Shown here in pieces: positions 17,231-26,855 of a DNA stretch of 64,000 nt. Position 1 is the stretch's first letter. Every line of letters starts with the position of its first letter. Origin of the DNA: Asticcacaulis endophyticus. Lineage in GTDB: Bacteria > Pseudomonadota > Alphaproteobacteria > Caulobacterales > Caulobacteraceae. The stretch lies in contig NZ_BMZB01000002.1 of the NCBI RefSeq assembly GCF_014652575.1, positions 248,001 to 312,000 on the forward strand. Reading direction: 5' to 3'. The notes under the pieces were generated by a model. It searched no databases and was not told the origin of the DNA. It saw nothing but the letters and a program-made list of their open reading frames with translations. The position numbers were made by a program, and so were the translations under genes.

Positions 17231-19609
17231 GGGTATCCTCTGGTTAAGTTTATTATATAGCTCAGGTTTGGTGGTGTCGGTGCGGAACAGGCGCACATCA
17301 TAGACCGAAGTCCACTGATCGCGGTCGGCCTCGAAACGCACGGCGATCTTGGATTTTCCGGCTGTGAGGTTGGCGGGCAGGGGATAGGTCTTTGTGTTCA
17401 TGGTGGTGGTTGGCTCGCCTTCCAGACGTTCGCGCACAAATGGCTGACCGTCGATCAGGATGTTAAAGTCTTTGTTGCGATCGCGGCCGGCATAGGTGAC
17501 CTGAAGCGCCAGAGTGCCGGGGCGCACCGCCATCTCAAACTGGAAATAGCCGCGGTTCATCATCCGCCCACGCAACGCCAAGTGGCTGATGACGCTGGTG
17601 TTAGGTGTGCCGTCGAAATTATGATCTTTTTCCGGCTGCTGTTCACCCAGACGGATGTGGTCGACCGTTGCGGCAGCTAGAGCGGCACGCGCCTTGGCGT
17701 CGGCCTTATAGCCAACTTCAACCGTCTGCCATTCGGCAGGTGAAAACCGGCGGAAATAGACGGCGGTGCGGTTATTATGCTGCGCGAAATAAGGCCGTAG
17801 GGTTAGATCATCGGGACGGCCCTTATCGGCCAACGTATAGGCATGATCACCCGTTGCGGATTTCAGCACCCCGTCCGCCGTATCAGCCACAATCGCCGGA
17901 TCATAGCCTTCCCATGCCGCACTCATCGGCCCCAGATCGGCGGCCAGCACCAGAGGGCCGCTTAAGAATGCGATCAGATTGGCATCGTCCGGCATGGCCT
18001 CATGATAGGTCGTCATGGGCAGGGTCAGGTCGATCTTATCTCCGGTTTTCAGGCCGGTCAGGGTGATGTAACCGTCCTTAGGCGCAGTGGTTAAGGCCTT
18101 GCCATTCAGGGTTAGGCTCAGCGATTTGGCCCACACCGGCACCCGCAAGGCAAGCTCCGGCGCGCCCTGTTTCGGGGCCTGCGTCACGCGGATCGACACG
18201 GTGTCTTTCAGTGGAAAGGCCGTATCCATATCGAGCTTAAAGCCCTTATCGGCCCAGTTCAGGCTTGAGGCATAGTAGAGGTTGATGGCGACGCGATTGC
18301 CCGATTTCCAGTAAATGCTTTCACCGTGTTTCGAGTGGCTTTCCATACCGGAGCCAACACAGCACCAGAAGTCGTTATCGGGCGTGGAATGCACCCGGCC
18401 AAAGCCTGAGACCAGCGGCGAGAAATAGCTGAACATCCCCGTGGCCGGGTCCTGCTGAGACATGATGTGGTTGAGGTGGGCGCGCTCATAAAAATCGAAA
18501 TAGCGCGCATCGCCTGACCAGCCATAAAGATGCCGCGTCAGACGCAGCATGTTATAGGTATTGCACGCTTCGCAGGTCTGCTGATCCAGCCGGGTCGATA
18601 ACTGGCGCGGCATCCCGAAATGCTCATGGTCGGAATTGCCGCCGATGACGTAACTGTGGTCTTTGGTCACCGTTTCCCAGAAAAACAGCGCGGTTTTGGC
18701 GTGGTCTGCGCCTTGCGTCAGCTCATAGATACGGGCAGCCCCGATGACCTTGGGGATCTGGGTGTTGGCGTGCTTGCCGTTCAGTTCGTCGCGCCCCTGC
18801 GCCAGCGGATCGAGCACGGCCTTATGGCACAGGCGCTGCGACAGGGTCAGCCAGCGCTTATCGCCGGTGCGGGCATAAAGCTCGGCATAGGATTCGTTGA
18901 TGCCGCCATGTTCGGCGCGCAGGATCTGCTGCACCTGGTCGTCGCTTAGGCCTTCGATTATCTTGCCGAAATAATCGCCCAGACCGATGGCGACCTTTAA
19001 GGACGCTGCATCCATACAGTATTTATGGGCATCAAGCGCGCCCGCGAAAACCTTATGGTAGGTGTAAACCGGCACCCAGCCGCCGTTGAGATCAAACCCC
19101 GACGTGCGGATATCGCCCCGGCGCAGTTCCTCATAGACGACCTTACCGTCGAGCGTTTTACCACCCCGATCCACCGTGGTGCCGCCGGCATAGCCATCGC
19201 CCTGTTTGGCCTGAATCTCGGCAAGTTCGCGGGTTATATAAAGCGCGCGGTCTTTGAACCGCTCATCACCGGTTTGGGCAAACATCAGCGAACAGGCGGA
19301 TTGATAATGCCCCAGACTGTGGCCCGCTATACCGCGCGCTTCCCAGCCGCCGTAAAGTGCGCCCTTGGGTTCAAGTCCTGCGCCTGTGCGGAAGTTATGC
19401 AGCAGACGATCGGGTTCCAGCGCCAGCAGGTATTTCTGGTTGGTTTCAATCGAGGTCAGGAAAATCGATGGTTTTAGCCGCACGTCACTCAGCGGAAAAG
19501 GCGTCCAGGCGCTTTTGGGGGCGGGGGCGGCCTTTGCGTGCGAAACTACGCCAGCCCCTGCAAAAGCGGTCGCGGTAAACAGTGTTGCGCGTCGTGAAAA
19601 CGTGAACAT
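17231..19609 (-). CDS. GH127 beta-L-arabinofuranosidase (DUF1680), no stop before the GH51 start
   Basis: Removes beta-linked L-arabinofuranose. Starts at ATG 19609 with a Tat-like signal (FSRRATLFTATAF). GH127 features: GHSLGHYQSACSLM, GGWVPVYTYHKVFAG, the catalytic-metal Cys region QTCEACNTYNML with paired Cys, and FWCCVGSGMESHSKHGESIYW; then a C-terminal beta-sandwich to about residue 785. The frame runs on through KPELYNKLNQRIP directly into the GH51 Met without a stop. In the neighbouring frame four stops (TGA, TAA, TAA, TAA) cluster exactly at the junction, as if a one-base indel had removed the normal end. So 793 codons here is only the portion before the next start. Functionally paired with GH51. 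Confidence 0.85.
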
Positions 19610-19832
19610 CTTATCATCCCTGGTGGTCGCGTGCCTTTTGGCATTGTATTTGTCGGACATAATTGCGGAATTTTCGGTGCGGTCAACCCCTGACACAGCT
19701 TTCATGGCAAAATAGGCGGTAATTTGTATGACCAATCCTGGCTTTGAGAATAATTCTACAGGCGGCACAAAGGGTTTGCACTTTTGGGCCTGAAGTCATA
19801 GGAAATGTGCGTATTTTTGCGGAGTGCGAACT

Positions 19833-21362
19833 ATGGGCAAGGGCTTGTTTGGCGGACTGTTCGGATCGAAAAAGTCGAATAAGCCGCCGGTTAAGACATT
19901 TGAGGCTGAATCGCCGCCCGTAGCCACGCCCGCGACCCCCGACCCAACCGTTCAAGAGGCCCCCGTCATGACCAAAACCACCCGCACCGAGACCGATACC
20001 TTTGGACCTATTGAGGTTGATAATTCGAAATACTGGGGCGCACAGGCGCAGCGCTCGCTTGGCAATTTCAAGATCGGCTGGGAAAAGCAGCCCCTGCCAG
20101 TTGTGCGGGCGCTTGGCATCGTGAAACGCGCGGCGGCCGAAACCAATATGGCGCTGGGTAAGCTTGATCCGGCCATTGGCAATGCGGTCATCGCCGCCGC
20201 CAATGAAGTGATCGAGGGTAAGCTCGATGAGCATTTTCCGCTGGTGGTGTGGCAGACCGGGTCGGGCACCCAGTCGAACATGAATGCCAACGAAGTCATC
20301 TCCAACCGCGCTATTGAAATGCTGGGCGGGGAAATGGGCACCAAAAAGCCTGTCCACCCCAATGACCACGTCAATATGAGCCAGTCGTCGAACGACACCT
20401 ATCCGACCGCCATGCACGTCGCCTGCGCCGAAGAGATCGTGCACCGCCTGCTGCCGGCGCTGCAGACCCTGCGCAATGCCCTGAACGACAAGTCCGAGGC
20501 CTGGAAAGACATTATCAAGATCGGTCGCACCCACACTCAGGACGCGACGCCTCTGACCCTGGGGCAGGAGTTCGGCGGCTATACCCAGCAACTGACCAAC
20601 GGCATTGAGCGCATTTCGCAAACCCTGCCGAAGTTAATGCAATTGGCGCAAGGCGGCACGGCGGTCGGCACCGGCCTGAACGCCCCGATCGGCTTTGCTG
20701 AGGGCGTGGCTGACCGGATCGCGGCCATCACCGGCCTTGGGTTCACGACCGCGCCGAATAAGTTTGAGGCTCTGGCCGCCCACGACGCCATGGTGTTTTC
20801 GCACGGCGCCATCAATACGGTCGCGGCATCGCTGTTTAAAATCGCCAATGATATCCGTTTCTTAGGCTCCGGCCCGCGCGCGGGTCTGGGCGAACTGGCC
20901 CTGCCGGAAAACGAGCCGGGGTCGTCGATCATGCCGGGCAAGGTCAACCCGACCCAGTGCGAAGCGATGACGCAGGTCTGTGTGCAGATATTTGGCAACA
21001 ATGCCGCCCTGACCTTTGCCGGTTCGCAAGGCCATTTTGAACTGAACGTCTATAATCCGGTCATGGCCTATAACTTCCTGCAAAGCGTGCGACTGCTGGC
21101 TGATGCGGCGGTAAGCTTCACCGATAACTGCGTGGTCGGCATTGAGCCGCGCATCGACAACATAAAAAAGGGTGTCGAAAACTCGCTGATGCTGGTGACG
21201 GCGCTGAATGGCAAACTCGGCTACGATGCCTGCGCCAAGATCGCCAAGACCGCCCACAAAAACGGCACGACCTTACGCGAAGAAGCCGTCGGCGGCGGCT
21301 ACCTGACTAATGAGGAATTTGACCAGTTCGTCCGCCCGGAAAACATGGTCTCGCCGGGTTAA
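19833..21362 (+). CDS. fumC: Class II fumarate hydratase, possibly with N-terminal extension
   Basis: Converts fumarate to L-malate in the TCA cycle. The core is a normal 464-residue FumC starting at ATG 19968 ([26 protein letters not shown]) with the family signature [13 protein letters not shown], the [11 protein letters not shown] block and [14 protein letters not shown]. Upstream the frame stays open to ATG 19833, giving 45 extra residues that begin [13 protein letters not shown] and are rich in P, V and T. Both starts have a plausible ribosome site (GGAG for 19833, GAGG for 19968). I list the longer form but rate the 19968 start at least as likely. A terminator follows directly. Confidence 0.93.
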   Translation: MGKGLFGGLFGSKKSNKPPVKTFEAESPPVATPATPDPTVQEAPVMTKTTRTETDTFGPIEVDNSKYWGAQAQRSLGNFKIGWEKQPLPVVRALGIVKRAAAETNMALGKLDPAIGNAVIAAANEVIEGKLDEHFPLVVWQTGSGTQSNMNANEVISNRAIEMLGGEMGTKKPVHPNDHVNMSQSSNDTYPTAMHVACAEEIVHRLLPALQTLRNALNDKSEAWKDIIKIGRTHTQDATPLTLGQEFGGYTQQLTNGIERISQTLPKLMQLAQGGTAVGTGLNAPIGFAEGVADRIAAITGLGFTTAPNKFEALAAHDAMVFSHGAINTVAASLFKIANDIRFLGSGPRAGLGELALPENEPGSSIMPGKVNPTQCEAMTQVCVQIFGNNAALTFAGSQGHFELNVYNPVMAYNFLQSVRLLADAAVSFTDNCVVGIEPRIDNIKKGVENSLMLVTALNGKLGYDACAKIAKTAHKNGTTLREEAVGGGYLTNEEFDQFVRPENMVSPG

Positions 21363-21388
21363 GACCAACGACCAATTCAAGATAATTT

Positions 21389-21425
21389 ACGGCGCGGTGG
21401 TTTCCATCGCGCCGTTTTCTTTTGA
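21389..21425 (+). terminator. Intrinsic terminator after fumC
   Basis: Stem ACGGCGCGGTGG, loop TTT, stem CCATCGCGCCGT with one G-T style mismatch, followed by TTTTCTTTT. It lies 27 bases past the fumC stop. Confidence 0.9.
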
Positions 21426-21500
21426 GTCGTTTCCCTCATAGAGGGCTTTATGACTTTATAAATCTATAAGTTGTATTTGTTCCGAATTCACGTTTAGGGG

Positions 21501-24500
21501 GTGGATTTGGATATTGAGGCTTTCTTAAATCGCTGGACGAAGGGCGAAGGCGGGGCAGAGCGCGCTAATTATGGACTTTTCCTAAGCGAATTATGCGATG
21601 TTCTGGGCGTAGCGCGCCCCGATCCGGCTGAGGGCGGGGCAAGGTTGGGGGAGTATCAGTTCGAAGACCCCGTCCGTTCGCGCGAATCCGAAGGCGTCAA
21701 ATCGACCAAGCGCATCGATCTTTATAAGCGCGATGCCTTTATCCTTGAGGCCAAACAGTCGCATCAGAAAGCGCGCGGCCTGCCGACCGAGCAGGCCGTT
21801 CTGCCGGGGCTGGAGCCTGTGGCTCTGGGGCGGCGTGGGGCGTCGAAATCGTGGGATGACATGATGATGCGGGCGCGGTCTCAGGCCGAAGCCTATGTGG
21901 CACGCTTGCCGATACATCATACGGCCCCGCCGTTCCTGATCATTTGCGATGTCGGCCACAGCTTTGAAATCTTTGCTGATTTTTCCGGTACAGGCCGCAA
22001 CTATGCCCAGTTTCCTGACCGCAAGGGTTACCGGATATATCTCGAAGATCTGCGCAACCCGGACATACGCGTCCGGCTCAAAGCCATCTGGGACGATGCG
22101 CACAGCCTTGATCCCACTCGTGAGCGGGCCCGCGTCACGCACCAGATCGCCACACGATTGGCCGCGGTGTCCAAGGTGCTGGAGACACAGAAACACCCGG
22201 CCGAAGCGGTGGCGCAGTTCCTGATGCGCTGCGTTTTTACGATGTTTGCCGAGGACGTGAAACTGCTGCCACCCGACAGTTTCAAGACCCTGCTGGAGCG
22301 TTGCCGCGAGAACCCGAAAATTTTCGTGCCGATGATGGAGGATCTGTGGGCGCGCATGGATACCGGCGGATTCAGCTCCGGCATAGGTGAGCATATCCGT
22401 CACTTTAACGGCGGCCTGTTTAAACATGCCCGCGCCTTTGCGCTGGCCAAGGAAGAGATCGGTGAACTGATCGCCGCCGCCCATGCTGACTGGCGGATGG
22501 TTGAGCCGGCGATTTTCGGCACCCTGCTGGAGCAGGCGCTTGATCCGGGTGAGCGCTCAAAACTGGGGGCGCATTTCACGCCGCGCGCCTATGTTGACCG
22601 GCTGGTCAATGTGGTGGTGATTGAGCCGCTGCGCGAAGAATGGCGCGTGGTCAGGATGGCCATTGAGGACCTAAAAGTCAGCAACGACGCAAAGACTGCG
22701 GTCATTAAGGCGCGGGCCTTTCATGGGCGGCTGTGTGAGGTGCGGGTGCTCGATCCGGCGTGTGGCACGGGTAATTTCCTGTATGCGGCTTTGGAGCTGA
22801 TCAAACGGCTGGAGGCCGAGGTTTTAGAACTGATCGTTGAACTGGGTGGGCAGGAAGATTTAATCGCTGCGGTCGATCCGCACCAGTTTTTAGGGATTGA
22901 GCTTAATCCCCGCGCGGCGGCGATTGCTGAACTGGTCGTGTGGATCGGTTACCTGCAATGGCATTACCGCACCTATGACAGCCACCCCAATGATCCGATC
23001 CTGCGCGACTTTCATAATGTGGTCAATAAGGATGCGGTGCTGACCTGGGATGGCTATCCGGATGCGTTAAACGGTTATCTGAATGCCCGCCTGCCGGATT
23101 GGCCCGAAGCCGACTTCATTGTCGGCAACCCGCCGTTTATCGGCGGCAAGGACGTGCGCGAACGCTTAGGCGGCGCTTACGTCGAAGCGCTGTGGAAAGT
23201 GCATAAGGCCATGAACGATAGCGCTGATTTCGTCATGTACTGGTGGGATAGGGCGGCGGATATATTGCTGAAGAAAAAGATCAAGCTGGTCCGCTTTGGC
23301 TTTGTGACCACCAATTCGATCACTCAGGTGTTTCAGCGCAAAACAACCGAGCGCTATCTGGGTGCCAAGAAGCCCCTAAGCCTGATCTATGCCATCGCCG
23401 ATCATCCGTGGACCAAGGCCACCAAGGATTCCGCAGCCGTGCGAATTGCTATGACGGCGGCACGGGCGGGCACCTATGACGGGGTTTTGGATGAGGTAAT
23501 GTCGGAACGGGGTCTCGACAGCGACGATCCGCAGATAGGCTATCAGGCGGTGACCGGACGGATTAATTCTGATCTGACCGTGGGGGTGGATGTCACACAA
23601 TCGAAGGCCTTGCTGGCAATGCAGGGCCTATGTTCGCCGGGTGTTAAACTGCACGGTGACGGTTTTATTGTGACGCCACAACAGGCGCAACATCTGGGTT
23701 TGGGACGGCGAGAAGGCCTTGAGCGCCATATTCGCGAATATCGCAATGGCCGCGATTTAGCCGCCAGACCGCGCGGGGTTATGGTTATCGACCTGTTTGG
23801 TCTTACCGCCGATCAGGTCAGGACGCGCTATCCAGAAGTTTACCAGCATCTTGTGCTGACGGTTAAGGAAAACAAGGACAAGGATGGCAAGGTCATAGGC
23901 CGCGATGCCAATAATCGAGACACCTATAAACTTAACTGGTGGATTTTTGGGGAGCCACGCAGGGATTTAAGGCCCGCGCTCGAAGGTTTGCCGCGCTATA
24001 TCGCTACACCTGAAACCACTAAACATCGGGTATTCCAATTTCTTGAAGCGGAGATTTTACCAGACAATATGCTAATTGCCTTGGCGCTTGATGACCCATT
24101 CGTTTTGGGTGTCTTGTCGAGCAAAGCCAATATGATATGGGCGGCAGCAATGTCCGCATCGTTGGGGCCAACCCCAAGATATACCAAATCCCGCTGCTTT
24201 GATCCCTTCCCATTCCCCGATGCCACGCCAACGCAAAAGACTGAGATAGGGGAGATTGCCGAAGCGCTCGATGCCCACCGTAAGCGGGTGCTGTCCGACC
24301 ATCCGCACCTGACTCTGACCGGGCTTTATAATGTGCTGGAACGCTTACGGGCAGGGATCACTCCCGATGGCCTGATGCCCGATGAGCGCCGCACCTTTGA
24401 TGAAGGGCTGGTGCTGATCCTTAAGGAATATCACGACCGCCTCGATGCTGCGGTGCTGCGCGCCTATGGCTGGGCGGCGACTTTCAGCGAAGAGACGACC

Positions 24501-24875
24501 CTGGCCAACCTGGTGGCGCTCAATAAACAGCGCGCGCAGGAAGAAGCCACCGGGGAAGTCAAATGGCTCAGGCCAGACTACCAGATCCCGCGCTTTGCCA
24601 AGCAAACCAAGGCCAAAACCGGCCAACTGGAGCTTGAGGACATTGTGCTGGCGGCCGGTCGTCCGGCCTTCCCCAAAACGCGCGACGATCAGCCCTTTGC
24701 CGTGCTGCAACTGCTGGAACGCTCAGGCGTCATGTCGGAAGATGAGGTCATCCGCGCCTTTGACCATGGCGGCCGCCATAAGGCCCGTATTATGAGCGTG
24801 CTCAGGACGCTGGATACCTATGGCCACGTCAATCAGACGGGTGAGGGGCGATTTATTGCCAACCGCGCGGCGTGA
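21501..24875 (+). CDS. MmeI-like single-chain restriction-modification enzyme (adenine methyltransferase + nuclease)
   Basis: A 1124-residue protein with the Type IIL/IIG layout. Near the N-terminus STKRIDLYKRDAFILEAKQS fits a PD-(D/E)xK nuclease core (Asp ... Glu-x-Lys). A helical linker contains AIFGTLLEQALDPGERSKLGAHFTP, as in MmeI relatives. Methyltransferase motif I is LDPACGTGNFL near residue 418 and the catalytic motif is VGNPPF near 542 (N6-adenine type). The C-terminal third would be the DNA-recognition region. No separate specificity or nuclease gene is adjacent, which fits a self-contained enzyme. Start is GTG 21501, or TTG 21507 which is better spaced from AGGGGG. A role in phage defence is inferred from family. 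Confidence 0.8.
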   Translation: MDLDIEAFLNRWTKGEGGAERANYGLFLSELCDVLGVARPDPAEGGARLGEYQFEDPVRSRESEGVKSTKRIDLYKRDAFILEAKQSHQKARGLPTEQAVLPGLEPVALGRRGASKSWDDMMMRARSQAEAYVARLPIHHTAPPFLIICDVGHSFEIFADFSGTGRNYAQFPDRKGYRIYLEDLRNPDIRVRLKAIWDDAHSLDPTRERARVTHQIATRLAAVSKVLETQKHPAEAVAQFLMRCVFTMFAEDVKLLPPDSFKTLLERCRENPKIFVPMMEDLWARMDTGGFSSGIGEHIRHFNGGLFKHARAFALAKEEIGELIAAAHADWRMVEPAIFGTLLEQALDPGERSKLGAHFTPRAYVDRLVNVVVIEPLREEWRVVRMAIEDLKVSNDAKTAVIKARAFHGRLCEVRVLDPACGTGNFLYAALELIKRLEAEVLELIVELGGQEDLIAAVDPHQFLGIELNPRAAAIAELVVWIGYLQWHYRTYDSHPNDPILRDFHNVVNKDAVLTWDGYPDALNGYLNARLPDWPEADFIVGNPPFIGGKDVRERLGGAYVEALWKVHKAMNDSADFVMYWWDRAADILLKKKIKLVRFGFVTTNSITQVFQRKTTERYLGAKKPLSLIYAIADHPWTKATKDSAAVRIAMTAARAGTYDGVLDEVMSERGLDSDDPQIGYQAVTGRINSDLTVGVDVTQSKALLAMQGLCSPGVKLHGDGFIVTPQQAQHLGLGRREGLERHIREYRNGRDLAARPRGVMVIDLFGLTADQVRTRYPEVYQHLVLTVKENKDKDGKVIGRDANNRDTYKLNWWIFGEPRRDLRPALEGLPRYIATPETTKHRVFQFLEAEILPDNMLIALALDDPFVLGVLSSKANMIWAAAMSASLGPTPRYTKSRCFDPFPFPDATPTQKTEIGEIAEALDAHRKRVLSDHPHLTLTGLYNVLERLRAGITPDGLMPDERRTFDEGLVLILKEYHDRLDAAVLRAYGWAATFSEETTLANLVALNKQRAQEEATGEVKWLRPDYQIPRFAKQTKAKTGQLELEDIVLAAGRPAFPKTRDDQPFAVLQLLERSGVMSEDEVIRAFDHGGRHKARIMSVLRTLDTYGHVNQTGEGRFIANRAA

Positions 24876-24936
24876 TCGGGGCTGGTCAAATGTCTTAAGC
24901 GCGGTATAGTCGGGCGTCTCAGCAAGGGGGGATGTT

Positions 24937-25497
24937 ATGGCGCGGTATGTAGATACAGCTTTGAGTGTGGGGGAGCCAATCCTTTATGATGCCAAGGTAC
25001 ACTGGGCGGTGTTTCTTGAGCCGTTCACCAAATGGATCGGCACGGCGGTGGTGCTGGCCATTTTCTGGACGTTCATCGGGGGGCGCATCACCGGTGATTT
25101 AAGTGAGACCCTGGCCGATGAGCGGGCGACGCAGGCGCTGGGGTGGTTAAGTGCCTTGTCCTTCACCCATATCGTTATATTGATCGCCGTGCTGGTCGGG
25201 GTGCAAAGCCTGATCAAGGCGCTGATCTATTACTACAATTCCGACTTTGTGCTGACCGACCGCAGGGTGATCTCGAAATTTGGCCTGCTCAGCCGAACGA
25301 CCAGCGAACAGCGGTTGTCCAAGGTCGAGTCGATCCATGTCTACCAAAGCTTTCTGGGGCGGCTGCTGAACTATGGCACGGTGACGGTCACCGGTACCGG
25401 CTCATCGGCCACCAAGTTTGGGCCGATGGCCGATCCGATTGGCTGCAAACGTGCCATTGAGACCCAGCTTGATCTGATTAAACCTGACGCCGGTTAA
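24937..25497 (+). CDS. PH-domain (YdbS/YdbT-like bPH2) membrane protein
   Basis: A 186-residue protein with two hydrophobic helices (near 30-50 and 75-98) followed by a bacterial PH domain 2: the segment NSDFVLTDRRVISKFGLLSR and LSKVESIHVYQSFLGRLLNYG is diagnostic of this family, as is the closing VTVTGTGSSATKF. Function of the family is unknown; members sit in the inner membrane. ATG at 24937 follows an AGGGGGG ribosome site. It lies 60 bp downstream of the restriction-modification gene, but no functional link is evident. The stop overlaps the convergent GIN-domain gene by four bases. Confidence 0.85.
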   Translation: MARYVDTALSVGEPILYDAKVHWAVFLEPFTKWIGTAVVLAIFWTFIGGRITGDLSETLADERATQALGWLSALSFTHIVILIAVLVGVQSLIKALIYYYNSDFVLTDRRVISKFGLLSRTTSEQRLSKVESIHVYQSFLGRLLNYGTVTVTGTGSSATKFGPMADPIGCKRAIETQLDLIKPDAG

Positions 25498-26489
25498 TTT
25501 CCAACCCGCACCGAGCCTGAGCCCATCACGCGCTTATTAACGCTGCCGGTGACGCGGCCAAAACGGACATCGCCGGAGCCTGCGATTGAGGCATCGACAT
25601 CACCGGCGCTGCCGCCAAAGTGAACGTCCCCCGATCCCGCCAGACTGATGCTGACGCGGTCGGCGTGGCCGTCGCGGATGGAAAAATCTCCTGAGCCGGC
25701 GCCGGAAATATCGACATTGCCTTCGACGCGGGCAACGACGGCGTCCCCTGAGCCGGAGGTCCGGATCGACAGGTTGCCGTTGATCGCCCCAAGGCTCAGG
25801 TCGCCCGATCCGGAATTGCTGATGCTGGCCGGGCCACCGACATTACCTGAACTGAAATCCGATGAGCCGGAGTTGGACAGGTCCAGCTTTCGGACCGGCC
25901 CCAGAGCCACATCGCCGGAGCCAGATGTCGCCACACGTGTGTCTCCGGCTGAGGTGATGCGAATGTCACCTGACCCGGAATTGGCCAGTTCAAGCGGGCC
26001 TGAGACCGCGCCCGCAGTCCACGTGCCGCAACTGGACAGGGACAGTTTCAAGGCGCGAGTGTCGCCAATCTCACCAAAGGTCGGGCTGGAAGCCGACAGG
26101 CGCACGTCGCGCGGTGTGCGGACATAGATGATGGGCAGGTCATCATAGCTGATGTTACCGACGCCCAAAACCTCGACCGTGCGGCGGCTGTAGGTCTTGC
26201 CGTCACCGATTGCCAGGTTGATATGGCTACCGCAGCTTTTGACCTTACGGTTAAGGCCGCCACTGACGATCAGCTTATCGCCTTTGTGGCTGACCGTCAG
26301 CTTAGGCAGTTTTGGGTTGTTTTTAACCTTAAGATCGATATCGGCGCGATCTTCGGGGGTGACGACGACGTGGGCCACCATGTGCTTGAGTTCCAGTTCG
26401 GTGGCCGCCTGAGCGCGCGCACTCAAAGCGGCCACAAACACAACCGGCGTGACCATGAACAGGCAGGTGATAAGGCTGGGTTTACGCAT
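25494..26489 (-). CDS. Secreted GIN-domain (DUF2807) beta-helix protein
   Basis: A 331-residue exported protein: signal peptide ending SARAQA, an N-terminal part with VTPEDRADIDLKVKN, then about nine copies of a roughly 17-20 residue unit whose core is [S/A]GSGD (for example NSGSGDIRI, SGSGDVALG, NSGSGDLSLG, GSGDVHFGG). This is the pattern of head GIN / DUF2807 proteins, predicted to form a right-handed beta helix at the cell surface. Specific role unknown. It begins 31 bp after a 46-residue exported protein gene, with which it probably forms an operon. A pair of Cys (KSCGSH, SSCGTW) may form a disulphide. Confidence 0.82.
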   Translation of the reverse strand: MRKPSLITCLFMVTPVVFVAALSARAQAATELELKHMVAHVVVTPEDRADIDLKVKNNPKLPKLTVSHKGDKLIVSGGLNRKVKSCGSHINLAIGDGKTYSRRTVEVLGVGNISYDDLPIIYVRTPRDVRLSASSPTFGEIGDTRALKLSLSSCGTWTAGAVSGPLELANSGSGDIRITSAGDTRVATSGSGDVALGPVRKLDLSNSGSSDFSSGNVGGPASISNSGSGDLSLGAINGNLSIRTSGSGDAVVARVEGNVDISGAGSGDFSIRDGHADRVSISLAGSGDVHFGGSAGDVDASIAGSGDVRFGRVTGSVNKRVMGSGSVRVGN

Positions 26490-26520
26490 ATTGATCCCTC
26501 GCGGTCAGTCAGTGGACGGA

Positions 26521-26661
26521 TTAACCGTTATGGTCGGCAGAGGTGGCTACAGCATAGGTCGCCGGTTCAGGGGCCGCCGGGGCGGAACTAATGGTCAGGA
26601 GGGACGCGGCCATAACCAGAGCGGCGAACGAAAAGATAAACGGGGTGACAGAATAGGTCAT
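26521..26661 (-). CDS. Small 46-residue exported or membrane protein
   Basis: An unrecognised short gene. It starts at ATG 26661 with AAGGA eight bases ahead and encodes one hydrophobic helix (FIFSFAALVMAASLLTISSA) followed by a short Ala/Pro/Thr tail ending SADHNG. It could be a secreted peptide with an APA-type cleavage site or a single-pass protein. It directly precedes the GIN-domain gene on the same strand, 31 bp apart. Codon use matches the neighbours. Support rests on the ribosome site, the helix and position, without a known family. Confidence 0.55.
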   Translation of the reverse strand: MTYSVTPFIFSFAALVMAASLLTISSAPAAPEPATYAVATSADHNG

Positions 26662-26855
26662 TTTAAACATCCTTGTGTGTGGTGTTGGGGTACAGATTTG
26701 AAGCGTTTGGCTTCGGAACTGCCCCCTAAATGACGCAAGGATGGTTTGGTTTCAAATTAAATGGATGTCATGACGCCGATTTAATATATTAAACAAAATC
26801 AATGTGTTAATATGAATTTTTTGTAATGTTATAGCGCGCTTTAACCCTCTGACGT

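Noticed and set aside
19360-19380. TTCAAG-type tRNA T-arm resemblance
   Set aside because: It lies inside the GH127 coding region, and no acceptor or anticodon stems can be paired around it.
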